Shown piece after piece: positions 52,509-63,223 of a stretch of 64,000 nucleotides of DNA. Origin of the DNA: an uncultured Candidatus Cenarchaeum sp. (GTDB lineage Archaea > Thermoproteota > Nitrososphaeria > Nitrososphaerales > Nitrosopumilaceae); assembly GCA_958295735.1 (NCBI GenBank), contig OY282369.1, forward strand, positions 3,102,132-3,166,131. Reading direction: 5' to 3'. A model generated the notes under the pieces. That model was not told the origin of the DNA, searched no databases, and saw only the letters and a program-made list of their open reading frames with translations. The position numbers and the translations under genes are program-made. The number at the start of each line of letters is the position of its first letter. The first letter of the stretch is position 1.

Positions 52509-55500
52509 CTAGCAGTCCACGCCGTACGCGATCGCCTGCTCCATGCTGCCGGCATCCAGCGAGGGGACGCCCGTCAGGTCCACCCTGAACCCGACGTCCA
52601 CGCTGCCGCCCGCCGGCGTCCCGCCCGGTATCGCGGAATCCGCCGCGAGCGGGGAAAAGCCCGCCGCGCCCACGGACATCTCCGTGAGCGAGAACGGCAG
52701 CGTGGCCCCCGGCGGGGAGCCGCCCCCGCGCAGGATCCAGTCCCCGGCGGCCACGGACACGGGGGGCAGCGGCATCGTGCCCGTGTTGGTCACCGTCTGC
52801 ACCGCCGCCCCGCTCACCCGCCCCGGGGAGGGGCTGGGCAGGGAGAGCGACGGCCTTTCCAGCGACATGCCGCACGTGTCCGCGCCGCGGAGCGGCTCCG
52901 GGGCCCGCACCCATTCGGCCGCCGCATCGGACACGGACCACGCGCCGTACGTGACTGGCAGCCGCAGGTCGCCGTTCCGGTCCAGGCCCATGCGGCCCAG
53001 CGGGCCGCCGTCCATCTCCGCCGCCGCCGCCACGTGGCCGCCCGCCCCGGACTGGTTGCCCCCGGCCAGCGCCAGGGCCCTGCCGAGCACGCGCGCCGCC
53101 TCGTACGCGGCGTAGGCCGGCGTGGCCGAGGCCGCGGGAAGGGCGGCCGCGCCGGCGCCGCGCACGGCCGCGTCTATGCGGTCGGTGGCGTTGCTCCGCC
53201 CCACCGCGAACTGCACCGCGGTGAGCTCCACGTCCCGGGCCAGCCGCACGGCCGCCTCGTCCGACACCACGAGGGGGGACGCGGCCACCCCCGTCCCGGC
53301 GCCCGCCCCCGCGCCGCCGGCCGCGAACCATACGGACATCTCCCGCGCGTGGCTGCCCGCGCTCGCGTTCCCGGCGATGGCCGCGAACGCCGAGTCCGAT
53401 CCCACGTACACGACGGCCACGCTCCTGCCGGTCCCGTTCCCGGCGGCCGCCAGCACGGCGGCCCACACGGATGCGGCGCCCTCCCCGCCGGAGAACTCGA
53501 CGGGCGGGCCGACCCGCACGCCGAGCGGCGCCAGGTAGGACTCGAGGGGCCCCAGCAGGCCGTACCCGGAGTCCGGGCCGTCCGCGGGGCCGTGCAGGCC
53601 CGCCTGCACCGCCGGCACGACCGCGGCGAACCCGCCCCGCGCCACCTCGTGGGCCAGTGCCCTGGCCATGTGCGCCGCGCCGGGCTCCAGCCGGTACACG
53701 CCGTCCCCCGCGGCGGCCGGCGGGCGCCCCGCGGGCGAGAACGATGCCAGGATCGCGGCGGAGGCAGGCGCGGGCGGATCCGCCCCCGCCAGCGAGCGCG
53801 CCGCGGACGAGTGCGACACCAGGGTTATCCCGTGCTCCGCCGCGTACCCGGCCATGCCGCGCAGCGCGCGGTCCGATGCCGGGCCTATGTACAGGACGGG
53901 GCCCCGGCCGCCGTCGTGGGCGGCCCGCAGGGCCGCTTCGGCCTCCGCCCCGGACGCGCCGGCCGGCACCGCGTACTCGGAGATGCCGACGGAGAACGCG
54001 TAGCCGCGCTCCGCGGCCGCGCGGTTGAAGTCCTCGGCCCCCAGCCGCGCCGCCGCGGCCGACGGGTCGCCCGGGCCCGCCGCGAGCACGCCCACGGGCA
54101 CGCGCGGCCCGGCGCCCGGCGGGCCCGGCTCCCGCTCCTGCGCCTCCGCGGTCGCGGGGGCGCCGCCCCCCGTCTGGTTCTCCCGCGCCCCGCCGCCCGG
54201 GGAGGACCGGGGCTCCAGTTTCGCGTAGTAGCCCGCGGAGAACCGCTCCGAGGCCAGGCTGGGGTTGCCCGCCCTGTCGGCCGCCGCGCCGGCCGGTATG
54301 TCGACCAGTATGGTCCCGTCCGATGCGGGCGAGACCAGGAACGAGTACGAGGCGCCCTTCCCGGTGAAGTTCTCGACGCCGCCGCTCCCGGCGGTGCCCG
54401 AAAGGACCACGTCCCCCGCCCCGAACCCGGAGACGGGCTCGCCAAAGTTCACCTCGAAGCCGATCGTCGCGGCGCCGGTCAGGCCCCCCTGCGCGGACGT
54501 GACGCTCGGGGCGGGGGCGGTCCTGTCCACGAGGATGCCCGCCGCGCCGGGCGCCGCGTTCGCGTTCCCGGCCGCGTCCAGCACGCGGCCGGCCGGAATG
54601 CCCACCTCGAGGATCCCGTCGGCCGGATCCTCCACGTCGAAGGCGTACGCGGCATCGAACGCCAGGACTGTGTAGTTCCACGTGTCGGCCACGTACACCC
54701 GGCCCGGGCCGCCGGCGGCGACGCCGGCCGGGCCGCCTAGCGGGCCCGGGAGGTCGGCGACGTGGCGCAGGGCGGGGTCGAAGACGCGGACGGCGGCGCC
54801 GCGGGCGTCGGGCACGTATATGGCGCCCGAGGGATCGACGGCCACGCCGTGCGGGTAGGAGAGCGGGCCGCGGACGTCCGCGACGTGGCGCAGGGCGGAA
54901 TCAAAGACGCGGACCGTGTGGTTCCACGGCTCGGCCGCGTACACCCTGCCCGAGTGATCGACGGCCACGCCGTGCGGGTAGGAGAGCGGGCCGCGGACGT
55001 CCGCGACGTGGCGCAGGGCGGAATCGAAGATCCGGACGGCGCCGCCGAGCGTGTCGGCCACGTACACCCTGCCCGAGGGATCGACGGCCACGCCGTGCGG
55101 GGCGTCGAACGGGTAGTCGATGTCGCCCGTGTGGTGCAGCGTGGAGTTGAACGCCCGGACCCGGTCGTTGTGCGTGTCGGCCACGTACACGGCGCCCGTG
55201 GAGGAGTCGACGGCCACGCCGTGCGGCCGGCTGAACTGGCCGCGGAGCTCGCCGGCGGGGTCCCCGGCGGGGCCGAATGCCTGGACGCGGTCGTTCCACG
55301 TGTCGGCCACGTACACGGCGCCCGTGGAGGAGTCGACGGCCACGCCGCGCGGGTTGTCGAACTGGCCGGCGCCCTGGCCGTGGCCGCCGAAGGCCCCGGC
55401 GCGCCGGAACTCGGCGCGCAGGTTCGCCACCGTCCCCGAGGAGGCGTTTATGTCGGATGCGTCGAAGGTCGCGGCATCCACGATCTCGCCGAATCCCACG

Positions 55501-57113
55501 CCGAACGGCACGGCCCGCAGGCCGGTCGGGCCGGGCAGCGCGGGGGCGATCGCCGGGGCCGGGGGCGTGCCGTCGTACGCCACGGAGAGCCGGGCCGCCG
55601 CGCCGGTGGGGCCGCCCGCCGCGTCCCGCGCCGCGCCGGCCGGTATGTCGACCAGTATGGCCCCGTCGGACCCGGGATGCACCGCGAACGAGTACGAGGC
55701 GCCCTCCCCGGTAAAGTTCTCGACGCCGCCGCGGCCCGCCGCCCCCGACAGCGCGATGCCGCTGGCGTTGAACCCGGTGACGTTCACGCCGAACTCCACC
55801 GAGAACGCCACGGGGGCGGCGCCGGTCGGGCCGGGCCGCGCGGGCGTGACGGCGGGGGCCGCGGGGGCCGCGCCCACGTGGATCCTCGCCGCGTTCGACG
55901 CCGCGTTCGCGTTCCCGGCGGCATCCAGCGCGCGGCCGGCCGGAATGCCCACCTCGAGGACCCCGCCGGCCGGATCCGCCACGCTGAACTCGTACGCGGC
56001 GCGGAACGTCATGATGCGGTCGCCCGCCGCGTCCGCCACGTATACGGCGCCGTCGGCGCCGGCCGCCACGCCGGCAGGCCGGTAGAGCGGGCCGGGGAGA
56101 TCGGCGATGCGGTGCAGGGTGGAGTTGAAGACCTGGACGCGGCCGCTGCCCGCGTCGGCCACGTATATGGCGCCCGCGCCGTCGGCCGCCACGCCGGCCG
56201 GCCGGTGGAACTGGCCCCGGAGATCGCCGGCGTGCCGCAGGGAGGGATCGAACGCCAGGACGCGGCCGCTGCCCGCGTCGGCCACGTATACGGCGCCCGT
56301 GGAGGCGTCGACGGCCACGCCGGCCGGCTCGCTGAACGGGTAGTCGATCCCGCCGGTGCGGTTCCCCGACGGGCCGAACGTGTGGACGGCGCCGCTGCCC
56401 GCGTCGGCCACGTATACGGCGCCCGTGGAGGCGTCGACGGCCACGCCGGACGGCCGGCCGAACGGGCCCCGCAGTTCGCCGGTGCGGTTTCCCGCGGGGT
56501 CGAATATGCTGACGCCGCCGCTGCCCGCGTCGGCCACGTATACGGCGCCCGTGGAGGCGTCGACGGCCACGCCGGTAGGCCGGCCGAACGGGCCCCGCAG
56601 TTCGCCGGCGCCGGCTCCCGAGGAGTCGAACACGCGGACGCGGCCGTTGCGCGTGTCGGCCACGTACACGCTGCCCGAGCCGTCGACGGCCACGCCGGAC
56701 GGCGCGTTGAACCGGCCGTCCCCGGCGATGCGGCCGTCCAGGGTCGCGGCGTGCCGGAACTCCGCGCGCAGGTTCAGCACCGTCCCCGAGGAGGCCTCGA
56801 TGTCGGATGCGTCGATGGTGGAAGAGTTCATCGCCCGGTCGAACGCCAGGGCGAACGGCACGGCCCGCGGGCCGTCCGCGGGGGCCGCGCCCGCGGACAT
56901 CGCGGCCGCCGGCTGGCCGCCGTCCGCGTGCGCGGGCGGCAGCGCGGCGGCCGCGATGCACGCGAGGACGAGGGCCGCGGCGGGGATCAGCGCCGCGGCG
57001 CGCGGCTGCCGCCGGGCCCCCGCGGGGCCGCCGCCTCCCGCGCGGGGGACGGCCCCGCCGCGCGGCATCGCCGCCGGCGCGCCGCATCCCGGCCCGGAGC
57101 CGCGGTCACGCAT
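52509..57113 (-). CDS. Giant secreted NHL-propeller / Ig-like / periplasmic-binding fusion (1534 residues)
   Basis: A shorter paralogue of the 3115-residue protein. A Sec-type signal peptide ([20 protein letters not shown], cleavage near AHA) is followed by Ig-like, then NHL blades ([19 protein letters not shown] repeated), Ig-like, a second NHL set ([16 protein letters not shown]), Ig-like, and a type 1 periplasmic-binding domain at about 1000-1410 ([44 protein letters not shown]). The C-terminal domain matches that of the larger protein ([17 protein letters not shown]). Start at ATG 57113 or ATG 57068. Likely cell-surface; ligand unknown. Confidence 0.87.
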   Translation of the reverse strand: MRDRGSGPGCGAPAAMPRGGAVPRAGGGGPAGARRQPRAAALIPAAALVLACIAAAALPPAHADGGQPAAAMSAGAAPADGPRAVPFALAFDRAMNSSTIDASDIEASSGTVLNLRAEFRHAATLDGRIAGDGRFNAPSGVAVDGSGSVYVADTRNGRVRVFDSSGAGAGELRGPFGRPTGVAVDASTGAVYVADAGSGGVSIFDPAGNRTGELRGPFGRPSGVAVDASTGAVYVADAGSGAVHTFGPSGNRTGGIDYPFSEPAGVAVDASTGAVYVADAGSGRVLAFDPSLRHAGDLRGQFHRPAGVAADGAGAIYVADAGSGRVQVFNSTLHRIADLPGPLYRPAGVAAGADGAVYVADAAGDRIMTFRAAYEFSVADPAGGVLEVGIPAGRALDAAGNANAASNAARIHVGAAPAAPAVTPARPGPTGAAPVAFSVEFGVNVTGFNASGIALSGAAGRGGVENFTGEGASYSFAVHPGSDGAILVDIPAGAARDAAGGPTGAAARLSVAYDGTPPAPAIAPALPGPTGLRAVPFGVGFGEIVDAATFDASDINASSGTVANLRAEFRRAGAFGGHGQGAGQFDNPRGVAVDSSTGAVYVADTWNDRVQAFGPAGDPAGELRGQFSRPHGVAVDSSTGAVYVADTHNDRVRAFNSTLHHTGDIDYPFDAPHGVAVDPSGRVYVADTLGGAVRIFDSALRHVADVRGPLSYPHGVAVDHSGRVYAAEPWNHTVRVFDSALRHVADVRGPLSYPHGVAVDPSGAIYVPDARGAAVRVFDPALRHVADLPGPLGGPAGVAAGGPGRVYVADTWNYTVLAFDAAYAFDVEDPADGILEVGIPAGRVLDAAGNANAAPGAAGILVDRTAPAPSVTSAQGGLTGAATIGFEVNFGEPVSGFGAGDVVLSGTAGSGGVENFTGKGASYSFLVSPASDGTILVDIPAGAAADRAGNPSLASERFSAGYYAKLEPRSSPGGGARENQTGGGAPATAEAQEREPGPPGAGPRVPVGVLAAGPGDPSAAAARLGAEDFNRAAAERGYAFSVGISEYAVPAGASGAEAEAALRAAHDGGRGPVLYIGPASDRALRGMAGYAAEHGITLVSHSSAARSLAGADPPAPASAAILASFSPAGRPPAAAGDGVYRLEPGAAHMARALAHEVARGGFAAVVPAVQAGLHGPADGPDSGYGLLGPLESYLAPLGVRVGPPVEFSGGEGAASVWAAVLAAAGNGTGRSVAVVYVGSDSAFAAIAGNASAGSHAREMSVWFAAGGAGAGAGTGVAASPLVVSDEAAVRLARDVELTAVQFAVGRSNATDRIDAAVRGAGAAALPAASATPAYAAYEAARVLGRALALAGGNQSGAGGHVAAAAEMDGGPLGRMGLDRNGDLRLPVTYGAWSVSDAAAEWVRAPEPLRGADTCGMSLERPSLSLPSPSPGRVSGAAVQTVTNTGTMPLPPVSVAAGDWILRGGGSPPGATLPFSLTEMSVGAAGFSPLAADSAIPGGTPAGGSVDVGFRVDLTGVPSLDAGSMEQAIAYGVDC

Positions 57114-57186
57114 CTCCCGCCGCCCCGCCGGGTCCCGCGCGCGAATGCCGCGCCCGGAATCCCCGGGCGCCCCGGCCCGAAGGCAT
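57106..57186 (-). CDS. Possible 26-codon leader frame of the 1534-residue gene
   Basis: ATG at 57186 lies 26 bp downstream of the TATA-like GTTTATCA (57209-57216) and encodes [20 protein letters not shown] and six more residues. Its TGA overlaps the ATG at 57113 (ATGCGTGA). The arrangement copies that of the larger giant gene. Peptide sequence itself is unremarkable. Confidence 0.35.
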   Translation of the reverse strand: MPSGRGARGFRARHSRAGPGGAAGDA

Positions 57187-57207
57187 GCGCGCCCGCCGCC
57201 GCGCCGG

Positions 57208-57216
57208 TTGATAAAC
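57208..57216 (-). promoter_or_regulatory. TATA-like box upstream of the 1534-residue gene
   Basis: GTTTATCAACCGGCG on the minus strand; shared with the other giant NHL gene. Confidence 0.5.
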
Positions 57217-57325
57217 CTGCCCATGCCGGCGGGGCGCCGCCCCCGCGCCCCCCGCCGGCCGCTGGCGCCGCGCGCCGGGAACCCGCGCCCGCTGGCTGCC
57301 GGCGTGGGGAGGGGGGGAGCCACGC

Positions 57326-60300
57326 CTACCCGCCCGCGGCGATCGGGTGGCCCCGCACGGCGCCCATCCAGTTTCCCGCGGCGTCGCGCGCCGCGCCCGC
57401 CGGGATGTCGAGGTGCGGGGACTGCATGGAAAGGATCAGCGCCCTTTGCGGCTCGGCGATCGTCACGGACACGGCGTGGGCGGCCGCCGTGACGGCGGAG
57501 CCCGAAAGCGGGACGCCGTCCCCGCCCCCCGCCCCGCCGACGCGCATGTCGGAGACGTCGACGTCCGCGACGGGCTCGTCGAAGTGGACGGTCAGGATGC
57601 CGGCCCCCGAGAGGAACGCGTGCCGCAGCGCCGGCGGCACGGAGTCGGCCGGCGCGGGATGCGGCATCGTCGGGACCGGCGCCCGGGAGGGGGAGGCAGC
57701 GGCGGGCGCGGGCGAGGCGGCGGGCGCGGGCGAGGCGGCGGGCGCGCCGGAGGCGCCGGGGGCGCCCGACGCGCCGGAGACGGCGGGCGCGGGCGAGGCG
57801 GCGGGCGCGCCGGAGGCGCCCCCGCGCGAGACCTCGAATATCCTGACCCCGTCGGGCGTGGACGCGTAGACGTACCTGCCGTCCGCCGAGGCGCCTATCC
57901 CCATGCCCCCCGTGAGGAATCCCACGCTCGGCACGCTCTGGACCACCACGGCGGCGTCCGGGTCCGAGGCGTCGTACATCATGAGGCCGAGGCTGTTGCT
58001 TATGGCGTACACGTAGTTCCCCCCCACCGCCAGCTGCTGCGTGTCGTGCCCCGGGACGGCCCTGGCGTACGCCGGGCGCATGTCCGACGGGTCGCTGACG
58101 TCGACTATGCCGAGCAGGTCCACCCCGCCCATCCCCACGTACGCGCGGCTGCCGTTCACCACCACGGTGCGGTGCCTGCCCTCCTCGCCCATGGGCTCGT
58201 GGTCGAGCACGCGGGGGTGCGTCTTGTTCGAGACGTCTATCGAGGTAAGCCCGGCCCGGCCCGCCACGTACGCGACGTCCCCGTCCACGTCCACGTCCAG
58301 CCCCCCGGCCATCCTCGGATCGGCCAGGGCGGACACCAGGACGGGGTTCGTCCCGTCGGACACGTCTATCACGGACAGGCCGCGGTTGTGGTCGTACCCG
58401 AGGCCGCTCTGGTTCCTGAGGTTCTCCCAGCTCGAGGCGTACGCGTGGCCGCCCTCGACGTCTATGGACCGTATCCCGTACGAGTTGGCGGTGGGGGCCT
58501 CGCCGGTCCGGGCGGGGCTCGCCTTGTCCGACACGTCCGTTATCCACATCGCGCTGCTGCCCCCTCCCATGTACGCGCTGTCGCCGTCCACGTGGATCGC
58601 GTAGCCGGCGAGGATCCGGGACGGCAGGAGCTGCGGGCCGGTCTTGTTCGAGACGTCTATTATGCGCGCGCCCCCGTTCACGCTGACGGGGTAGACGTAG
58701 TCGCCGGCGGCGTGCAGGCCAAAGTACGAGCCGGGGACCCTCGCTATGCCGTCTATGGAGTACGGCTGCGCGACCACCAGCGGGACGAGGCCGCGCGCGG
58801 CGGCCAGCGGGCCGCCGCCGCCGCCCTTCCCGCCCGGCACGTGCGATACGAAGCCGCCCGCCGACCCGTTGAAGTTGAGCGTGAGGTGCGTCAGGTTCTC
58901 GAACCTCTCGGTCACCGCGGGGGGCGGGTGCGCGCGCGCCTCCGGGAACCCGTCCGCGGACACGGCGTGCCCGGGGGCCGATCTCCAGTCCCGCAGGTCC
59001 AGCGTGCCGCTGACCGGCTCGACGAACACTATCTGGATCGACGTGCGCGACATCTGCCTGGCGAACCAGGCGGGGGGCGCCGCGTCCGCCGGGACGTCCT
59101 CCGCGGCGGGCGCCAGCGCGTTGCCGGCGAGGTCGGCGAGGCCGGTACCGGCGTACGCCACGGCGTAGGACAGCCCCGGCTGCTCCGCGTGGCCGAGCGC
59201 GAGCGACGTGGCGCCGGAGACGGCGCCCGGCGCCTCCCCGTATAGCCGGTGGTACCCGCTGTGGTTCCCGATGCCCTCCGCCGAGAGCGGGCGCTCGCCG
59301 CCCACCGCCCAGTCGCCGAGATCCAGCGCGCCGTGCACGGGCTCGCTGAACACCGCCAGGGCCCGCGTGTTCGAGGCGGCGAACGCCGCGAACGTCGGCC
59401 GCTCCTTGTCGACCGCGAACGTCAGGACGTTCGACGCGGCGCTGCCCAGCCCCGAGGCGGTGCCGTTGGCCGCCCCCGCGGGGACCGACACGGTCACGGT
59501 CGTGGTCGCGTTCGGGGCGGCGGCGACCGTGAACGTGTACTCGGGACCCTTCTTGGCGAGGCCGGAGGCCTCCGCGTTGATCACTTCTATGTCGCCGAGA
59601 TCGAAGCCCTCCACCGGCCGGTCGAACGTGGCGGTTACGACCTGGTCGGAGTTCACCGGCGAGGCGCTCGAGGCCCTCGACAGCACGACGGCGGGCGGCG
59701 GATTCTCGGTCGAGAGCTCCAGCGTGACCGTGTGGGCCGCGGAGGCGGAGTTGCCGGAGGGGTCGGCGGCGGTCCACGTCACCGTTGTGCTCCCGAGCGG
59801 GAACGATGCGGGCGCGTCGCTCGTTATGTTGAGCGGCCCGAATATGTCCGTGGCGGTGGCCGTCCCGTAGTCGGCGGGCCCGAGCGGCGTGCTCTGCGCG
59901 GCCGTCGCCATGGAAAAGTCGGCCGGGGGCGTGACGAGGGGCGGCGTCGTGTCCCTGACGGTTATGACCTGCGTCGCGTTCGCGGAGTTTCCCGACGAGT
60001 CCGTCGCGGTCCACAGCACGGCCGTCTTCCCCAGCGGGAAGGCGGCCGTCGCGTTGCTGGAGACGGCCGGGTCCGGGTCGGCGGCGTCCGTGGCGTTCGC
60101 CGAGCCGATCTGGTCGCGCGTCAGCTTGGTCAGGATGCCGGTCGCCTCGAACGTCCTGTCAGCTGGCGGCATTATCGACGGCGGCGCCGTGTCCGGGGCG
60201 ACCGTTATCCGGAACGTCGCGGAGGCGGACAGGGAGTTCGCCGTGGCGGTGACTGTCGCCTTGTGGATGCCCGCGTGCGCGGGCAGCGCCGGGCTCGCGG

Positions 60301-62890
60301 TCACGATGCCGGTCCCGTTGCCGCTGTCGTCCAGGGAGACGAAGCCGGGGCTCCCGGACACCGACAGGGCGATGGCGTCCCCGTCCGGATCCTCGGCGTA
60401 GACCTGCCGCGCGGCGCTGGAGCCCAGCGCCACGTCCATGCCGGGTATGTCCCGCAGGACGGGCGGCCTGTCCGGCGGCGGCGCCGTGGCGGACTCGCCG
60501 CTGTTCAGGACGTGGCCGCCCCCCAGGTCCAGCGCGGGGCCCGCGTACGTGACGGTCACCGCCTCCCCGCGCGGTATCCCCGAGACCCGCAGCGATCTCG
60601 CCCCCGGGTCCGCCGCGCCCGCTATGGAGGATATGGCGCCGTGGCTCAGCTCGAAGTCCGAGGCCGAGAACGCGTGCGAGCTGCTCTTCGACAGGACTAC
60701 GGCGATGGCGGTGCGCGCGTCGTTCAGGGCCGCCGTGAACGTGACGTCGGGCACCGCGTCGGCGGGCCGGAACACGCGGAAGTTGTCCACCTCGACGCGC
60801 TCGCCCGCCTGGCCGGGCTCGGCGAGGAGGCGCAGCCTCGCGGACGTGTCCTGTATGGACAGCCCGACGACCGTCCTCTCCCACCTGCCGGTGGCGTTCC
60901 CGTTGCCGCCCGTGTAGGAGGCGAGGCTTTCCCACTTTTCGAACTTCCCCCACCCGCCGGCGTACTCCACGCGCAGCCCGGCGTCCCCCGCCATCCCCCC
61001 GTCCACGTACCTGTCGAAGGATATCACGAGCGGCTTCCCGGTGTTCAGCGGCCTCTTGAGCTCCATCGTGCACGGGCCGCTGCAGTCGGCGGCGGCCACC
61101 CTGTTCGCGGCCATGCTCCGGTCGGGCACGCCCCTGGTCGGCTCGGCGGCGGACCAGTTGCCGCTGCCTCCCGTCAGCCACGCCTTTCCCACGTCTCCCT
61201 GAAAGTCGTCGGCCGAGGACTCGACCGCGTCCGCGGGAAGCGGCAACGTGATGAACAAAAACGCGTCGTCCGGGCCGACCGCGAACCTGCCCCCGGACGC
61301 CGGGTTCTTCTCCACGGGGTTGCCGAAGAGATCGCGCGCGTTGGAAAACAGCACCTGGTACTCCCCCGGGAGGCCGGGCTTGTACGCGTACGAGTATTCC
61401 GTCCCGGGCGGCCCGGCCATGGCCGCGGTCGTCGCGCGGGCGCCGTCGGTTATGGTGACGAACGGCGGGAAGGCCCCGTGTATCTCCTCGCTGAACGTGG
61501 CCAGCACCTCCAGGCCGCCGCCGGCGGCGGGCCGGATCGCGACGGCCCCGGCGGGCCGCGTCGGGTCGTAGCTCTGCGGATCGCCCCCCAGCGATGCGGC
61601 GTGCGGGGCGGTGGAGAATACGGCCCGGGCGTTCCAGTTCTCCGCGGTCCCCGCCGGGATGCCGGTCCCGGTGAAGTTCCTGTGCGGATCCGACCACCCG
61701 CCGTCCCGGATGCACGCTTCCGCGCCCGCGGTCTTCGCGTCGTCGCAGCCCGCGCCGCCCGTCGCCATCGCCGTCCCCTTCAGGGCTCCCGCGTCGTAGT
61801 GCCCGCGCCCGTAGGGGAACGCGGCGCCGGGGGCGCCGGGGGGCCCCGCCCCCTGCAGCGCCCCGATCGCGGCGGTGGCGTAGCCGCCCACCGCGCAGGT
61901 GTGGGGCACCGCCGCGAACGCCGCGCTGCTCTGCGCCGCGAACCCGCCGGAGGCGCCGCAGGACCGGGAGCCGGCGGCATCGCCCACCAGCATGATCACC
62001 AGATCCGCCTCGCCTACCGCCGCCGACTCGTGCAGCCGCCCCAGCAGGGCGTCGGTGGCGCCCGCCAGGTTCTCGAGATCCCTCGCGGCATCGCCCGTTT
62101 CCGCGTAGCCCGCGGGGCCGGCCGATGCCGCCTCGATCCTTACCGGGAGATCGCTCAGCTCGTAGGCGCGGTTGGCCAGCTCCTCCATGAGCAGCAGCAG
62201 CGACGGCATCGACGGCCAGGCCTCCGACGCGGCGGCATCCGTGAACGCCACGGCGACCCGGATGGTGACCGCGTCGCCCACGCCGCCGCTGCCGCCCGCG
62301 CCGTCGTAGTCGATCCACCCGAGGTACGCGGACTCCAGCCGGGACGCCGAGGCGGGGGCGCCCGGTGCGCCGGCGGGCGGGGCCGTGAGGTTCAGCGGCG
62401 GGAACGCGGAGGGATCCAGCTCCAGCACCTCGTGGATGCCGGCGGGCGCCGGCACCACGGCGTACGTCCCGCCGGCGGTCCATACCGTCCCGAGCACCTC
62501 GGAGCCGTCCGCCACGAGGATCGCCGCCTCCCCGGGGGCGCCCGTCCCGCGCCATACGAGGATGCCGTCCCCGGCGGAGGCGGACGTCCGCGACAGGACC
62601 GCGTCCTGCCCGAACGCCGCGAACCTGACGAATTCGGTCGATGCGGAGGGGGCGGCCACCTTCGCGAACTCGTGCCTGCTGGCATAATTCGCGTACACGC
62701 TGCGCTCGTGCCCCGCGGCGCTGCCGCCCTCCGTCGCCACGAGATCCAGCACGCCCGCCTGCGCGTGGGCCTGGTCCGCCGCCCCGGCCGCCAGCGCGCA
62801 GGCGGCAACAAGCGCGCATGCCGCCGCGCAGAAGCGGCGCGCGGGCGGGGCGACGCGCCCGCAACGGTCGCGCGCGTGTTCCACGGCCAT
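57326..62890 (-). CDS. Giant secreted multidomain protein: metalloprotease-like remnant, HYR, Ig-like and LVIVD propeller (1854 residues)
   Basis: Signal peptide [20 protein letters not shown] with cleavage near AHA|QAG. Residues about 160-430 resemble a reprolysin-type metalloprotease ([50 protein letters not shown]), but the HExxHxxGxxH zinc motif is missing. A MAM-like sandwich follows ([23 protein letters not shown]), then Ig/cadherin-like parts, two HYR domains at about 900-1060 ([19 protein letters not shown]), more Ig-like domains, an LVIVD-repeat propeller at about 1380-1680 ([13 protein letters not shown]), an Ala/Pro linker and a final Ig-like domain. ATG at 62890 follows a strong TATA box. 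Probably a surface or secreted binding protein. Confidence 0.85.
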   Translation of the reverse strand: MAVEHARDRCGRVAPPARRFCAAACALVAACALAAGAADQAHAQAGVLDLVATEGGSAAGHERSVYANYASRHEFAKVAAPSASTEFVRFAAFGQDAVLSRTSASAGDGILVWRGTGAPGEAAILVADGSEVLGTVWTAGGTYAVVPAPAGIHEVLELDPSAFPPLNLTAPPAGAPGAPASASRLESAYLGWIDYDGAGGSGGVGDAVTIRVAVAFTDAAASEAWPSMPSLLLLMEELANRAYELSDLPVRIEAASAGPAGYAETGDAARDLENLAGATDALLGRLHESAAVGEADLVIMLVGDAAGSRSCGASGGFAAQSSAAFAAVPHTCAVGGYATAAIGALQGAGPPGAPGAAFPYGRGHYDAGALKGTAMATGGAGCDDAKTAGAEACIRDGGWSDPHRNFTGTGIPAGTAENWNARAVFSTAPHAASLGGDPQSYDPTRPAGAVAIRPAAGGGLEVLATFSEEIHGAFPPFVTITDGARATTAAMAGPPGTEYSYAYKPGLPGEYQVLFSNARDLFGNPVEKNPASGGRFAVGPDDAFLFITLPLPADAVESSADDFQGDVGKAWLTGGSGNWSAAEPTRGVPDRSMAANRVAAADCSGPCTMELKRPLNTGKPLVISFDRYVDGGMAGDAGLRVEYAGGWGKFEKWESLASYTGGNGNATGRWERTVVGLSIQDTSARLRLLAEPGQAGERVEVDNFRVFRPADAVPDVTFTAALNDARTAIAVVLSKSSSHAFSASDFELSHGAISSIAGAADPGARSLRVSGIPRGEAVTVTYAGPALDLGGGHVLNSGESATAPPPDRPPVLRDIPGMDVALGSSAARQVYAEDPDGDAIALSVSGSPGFVSLDDSGNGTGIVTASPALPAHAGIHKATVTATANSLSASATFRITVAPDTAPPSIMPPADRTFEATGILTKLTRDQIGSANATDAADPDPAVSSNATAAFPLGKTAVLWTATDSSGNSANATQVITVRDTTPPLVTPPADFSMATAAQSTPLGPADYGTATATDIFGPLNITSDAPASFPLGSTTVTWTAADPSGNSASAAHTVTLELSTENPPPAVVLSRASSASPVNSDQVVTATFDRPVEGFDLGDIEVINAEASGLAKKGPEYTFTVAAAPNATTTVTVSVPAGAANGTASGLGSAASNVLTFAVDKERPTFAAFAASNTRALAVFSEPVHGALDLGDWAVGGERPLSAEGIGNHSGYHRLYGEAPGAVSGATSLALGHAEQPGLSYAVAYAGTGLADLAGNALAPAAEDVPADAAPPAWFARQMSRTSIQIVFVEPVSGTLDLRDWRSAPGHAVSADGFPEARAHPPPAVTERFENLTHLTLNFNGSAGGFVSHVPGGKGGGGGPLAAARGLVPLVVAQPYSIDGIARVPGSYFGLHAAGDYVYPVSVNGGARIIDVSNKTGPQLLPSRILAGYAIHVDGDSAYMGGGSSAMWITDVSDKASPARTGEAPTANSYGIRSIDVEGGHAYASSWENLRNQSGLGYDHNRGLSVIDVSDGTNPVLVSALADPRMAGGLDVDVDGDVAYVAGRAGLTSIDVSNKTHPRVLDHEPMGEEGRHRTVVVNGSRAYVGMGGVDLLGIVDVSDPSDMRPAYARAVPGHDTQQLAVGGNYVYAISNSLGLMMYDASDPDAAVVVQSVPSVGFLTGGMGIGASADGRYVYASTPDGVRIFEVSRGGASGAPAASPAPAVSGASGAPGASGAPAASPAPAASPAPAAASPSRAPVPTMPHPAPADSVPPALRHAFLSGAGILTVHFDEPVADVDVSDMRVGGAGGGDGVPLSGSAVTAAAHAVSVTIAEPQRALILSMQSPHLDIPAGAARDAAGNWMGAVRGHPIAAGG

Positions 62891-62917
62891 ATCGCGATCG
62901 GGCACGGTTGTCTTTTG

Positions 62918-62927
62918 CTTTATAAAA
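62918..62927 (-). promoter_or_regulatory. TATA box of the 1854-residue gene
   Basis: TTTTATAAAG on the minus strand, about 33 bp upstream of the ATG at 62890. Confidence 0.7.
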
Positions 62928-62946
62928 TCTTTTACGGGGCCGGCCG

Positions 62947-63038
62947 GTGCAGACTCACGTCCATCGTGATCTGGGCGCGAGATCATGAGGTGGCTTGCCG
63001 TTGCTAGGCGCGGTTCCGGTTTGGACGTAAGTCTACAC
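62947..63038 (+). repeat. A-family element, 92 bp, first half of a composite A+B repeat
   Basis: Inverted ends GTGCAGACTCACGTCC and GGACGTAAGTCTACAC (two mismatches). Same length as the copy at 407-498. Lies between the promoter of the giant gene and the aldo/keto reductase. Confidence 0.75.
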
Positions 63039-63141
63039 GCCGGCCGCGTGGAGCCGCGCACCTGCCGGCCGCGGGCGCGGAAGCGGCTTTCGCCGATCCA
63101 AGTTCGTGCCCGCGGAGCGGGGGCTGCCGACCCCGCGCGCC
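63039..63141 (+). repeat. B-family element, second half of the composite repeat
   Basis: GCTTTCGCCGATCCAAGTTC and GTGCCCGCGGAGCGGGGGCT match the B core, in the same order after an A element as at 44965-45156. Confidence 0.65.
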
Positions 63142-63223
63142 GGCCGGCGGGCCCCGCCGGGCGCCCTCCCCCCCGCGGGGGAGCCGCCCACGGCCCGCGG
63201 CGCGGCGCGGGCGCCCCGCCCGG

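Noticed and set aside
59249..63007. A 1252-codon plus-strand frame opposite the 1854-residue gene
   Set aside because: Arg/Gly-rich shadow with no domains; the minus strand carries the signal peptide and recognisable domains.
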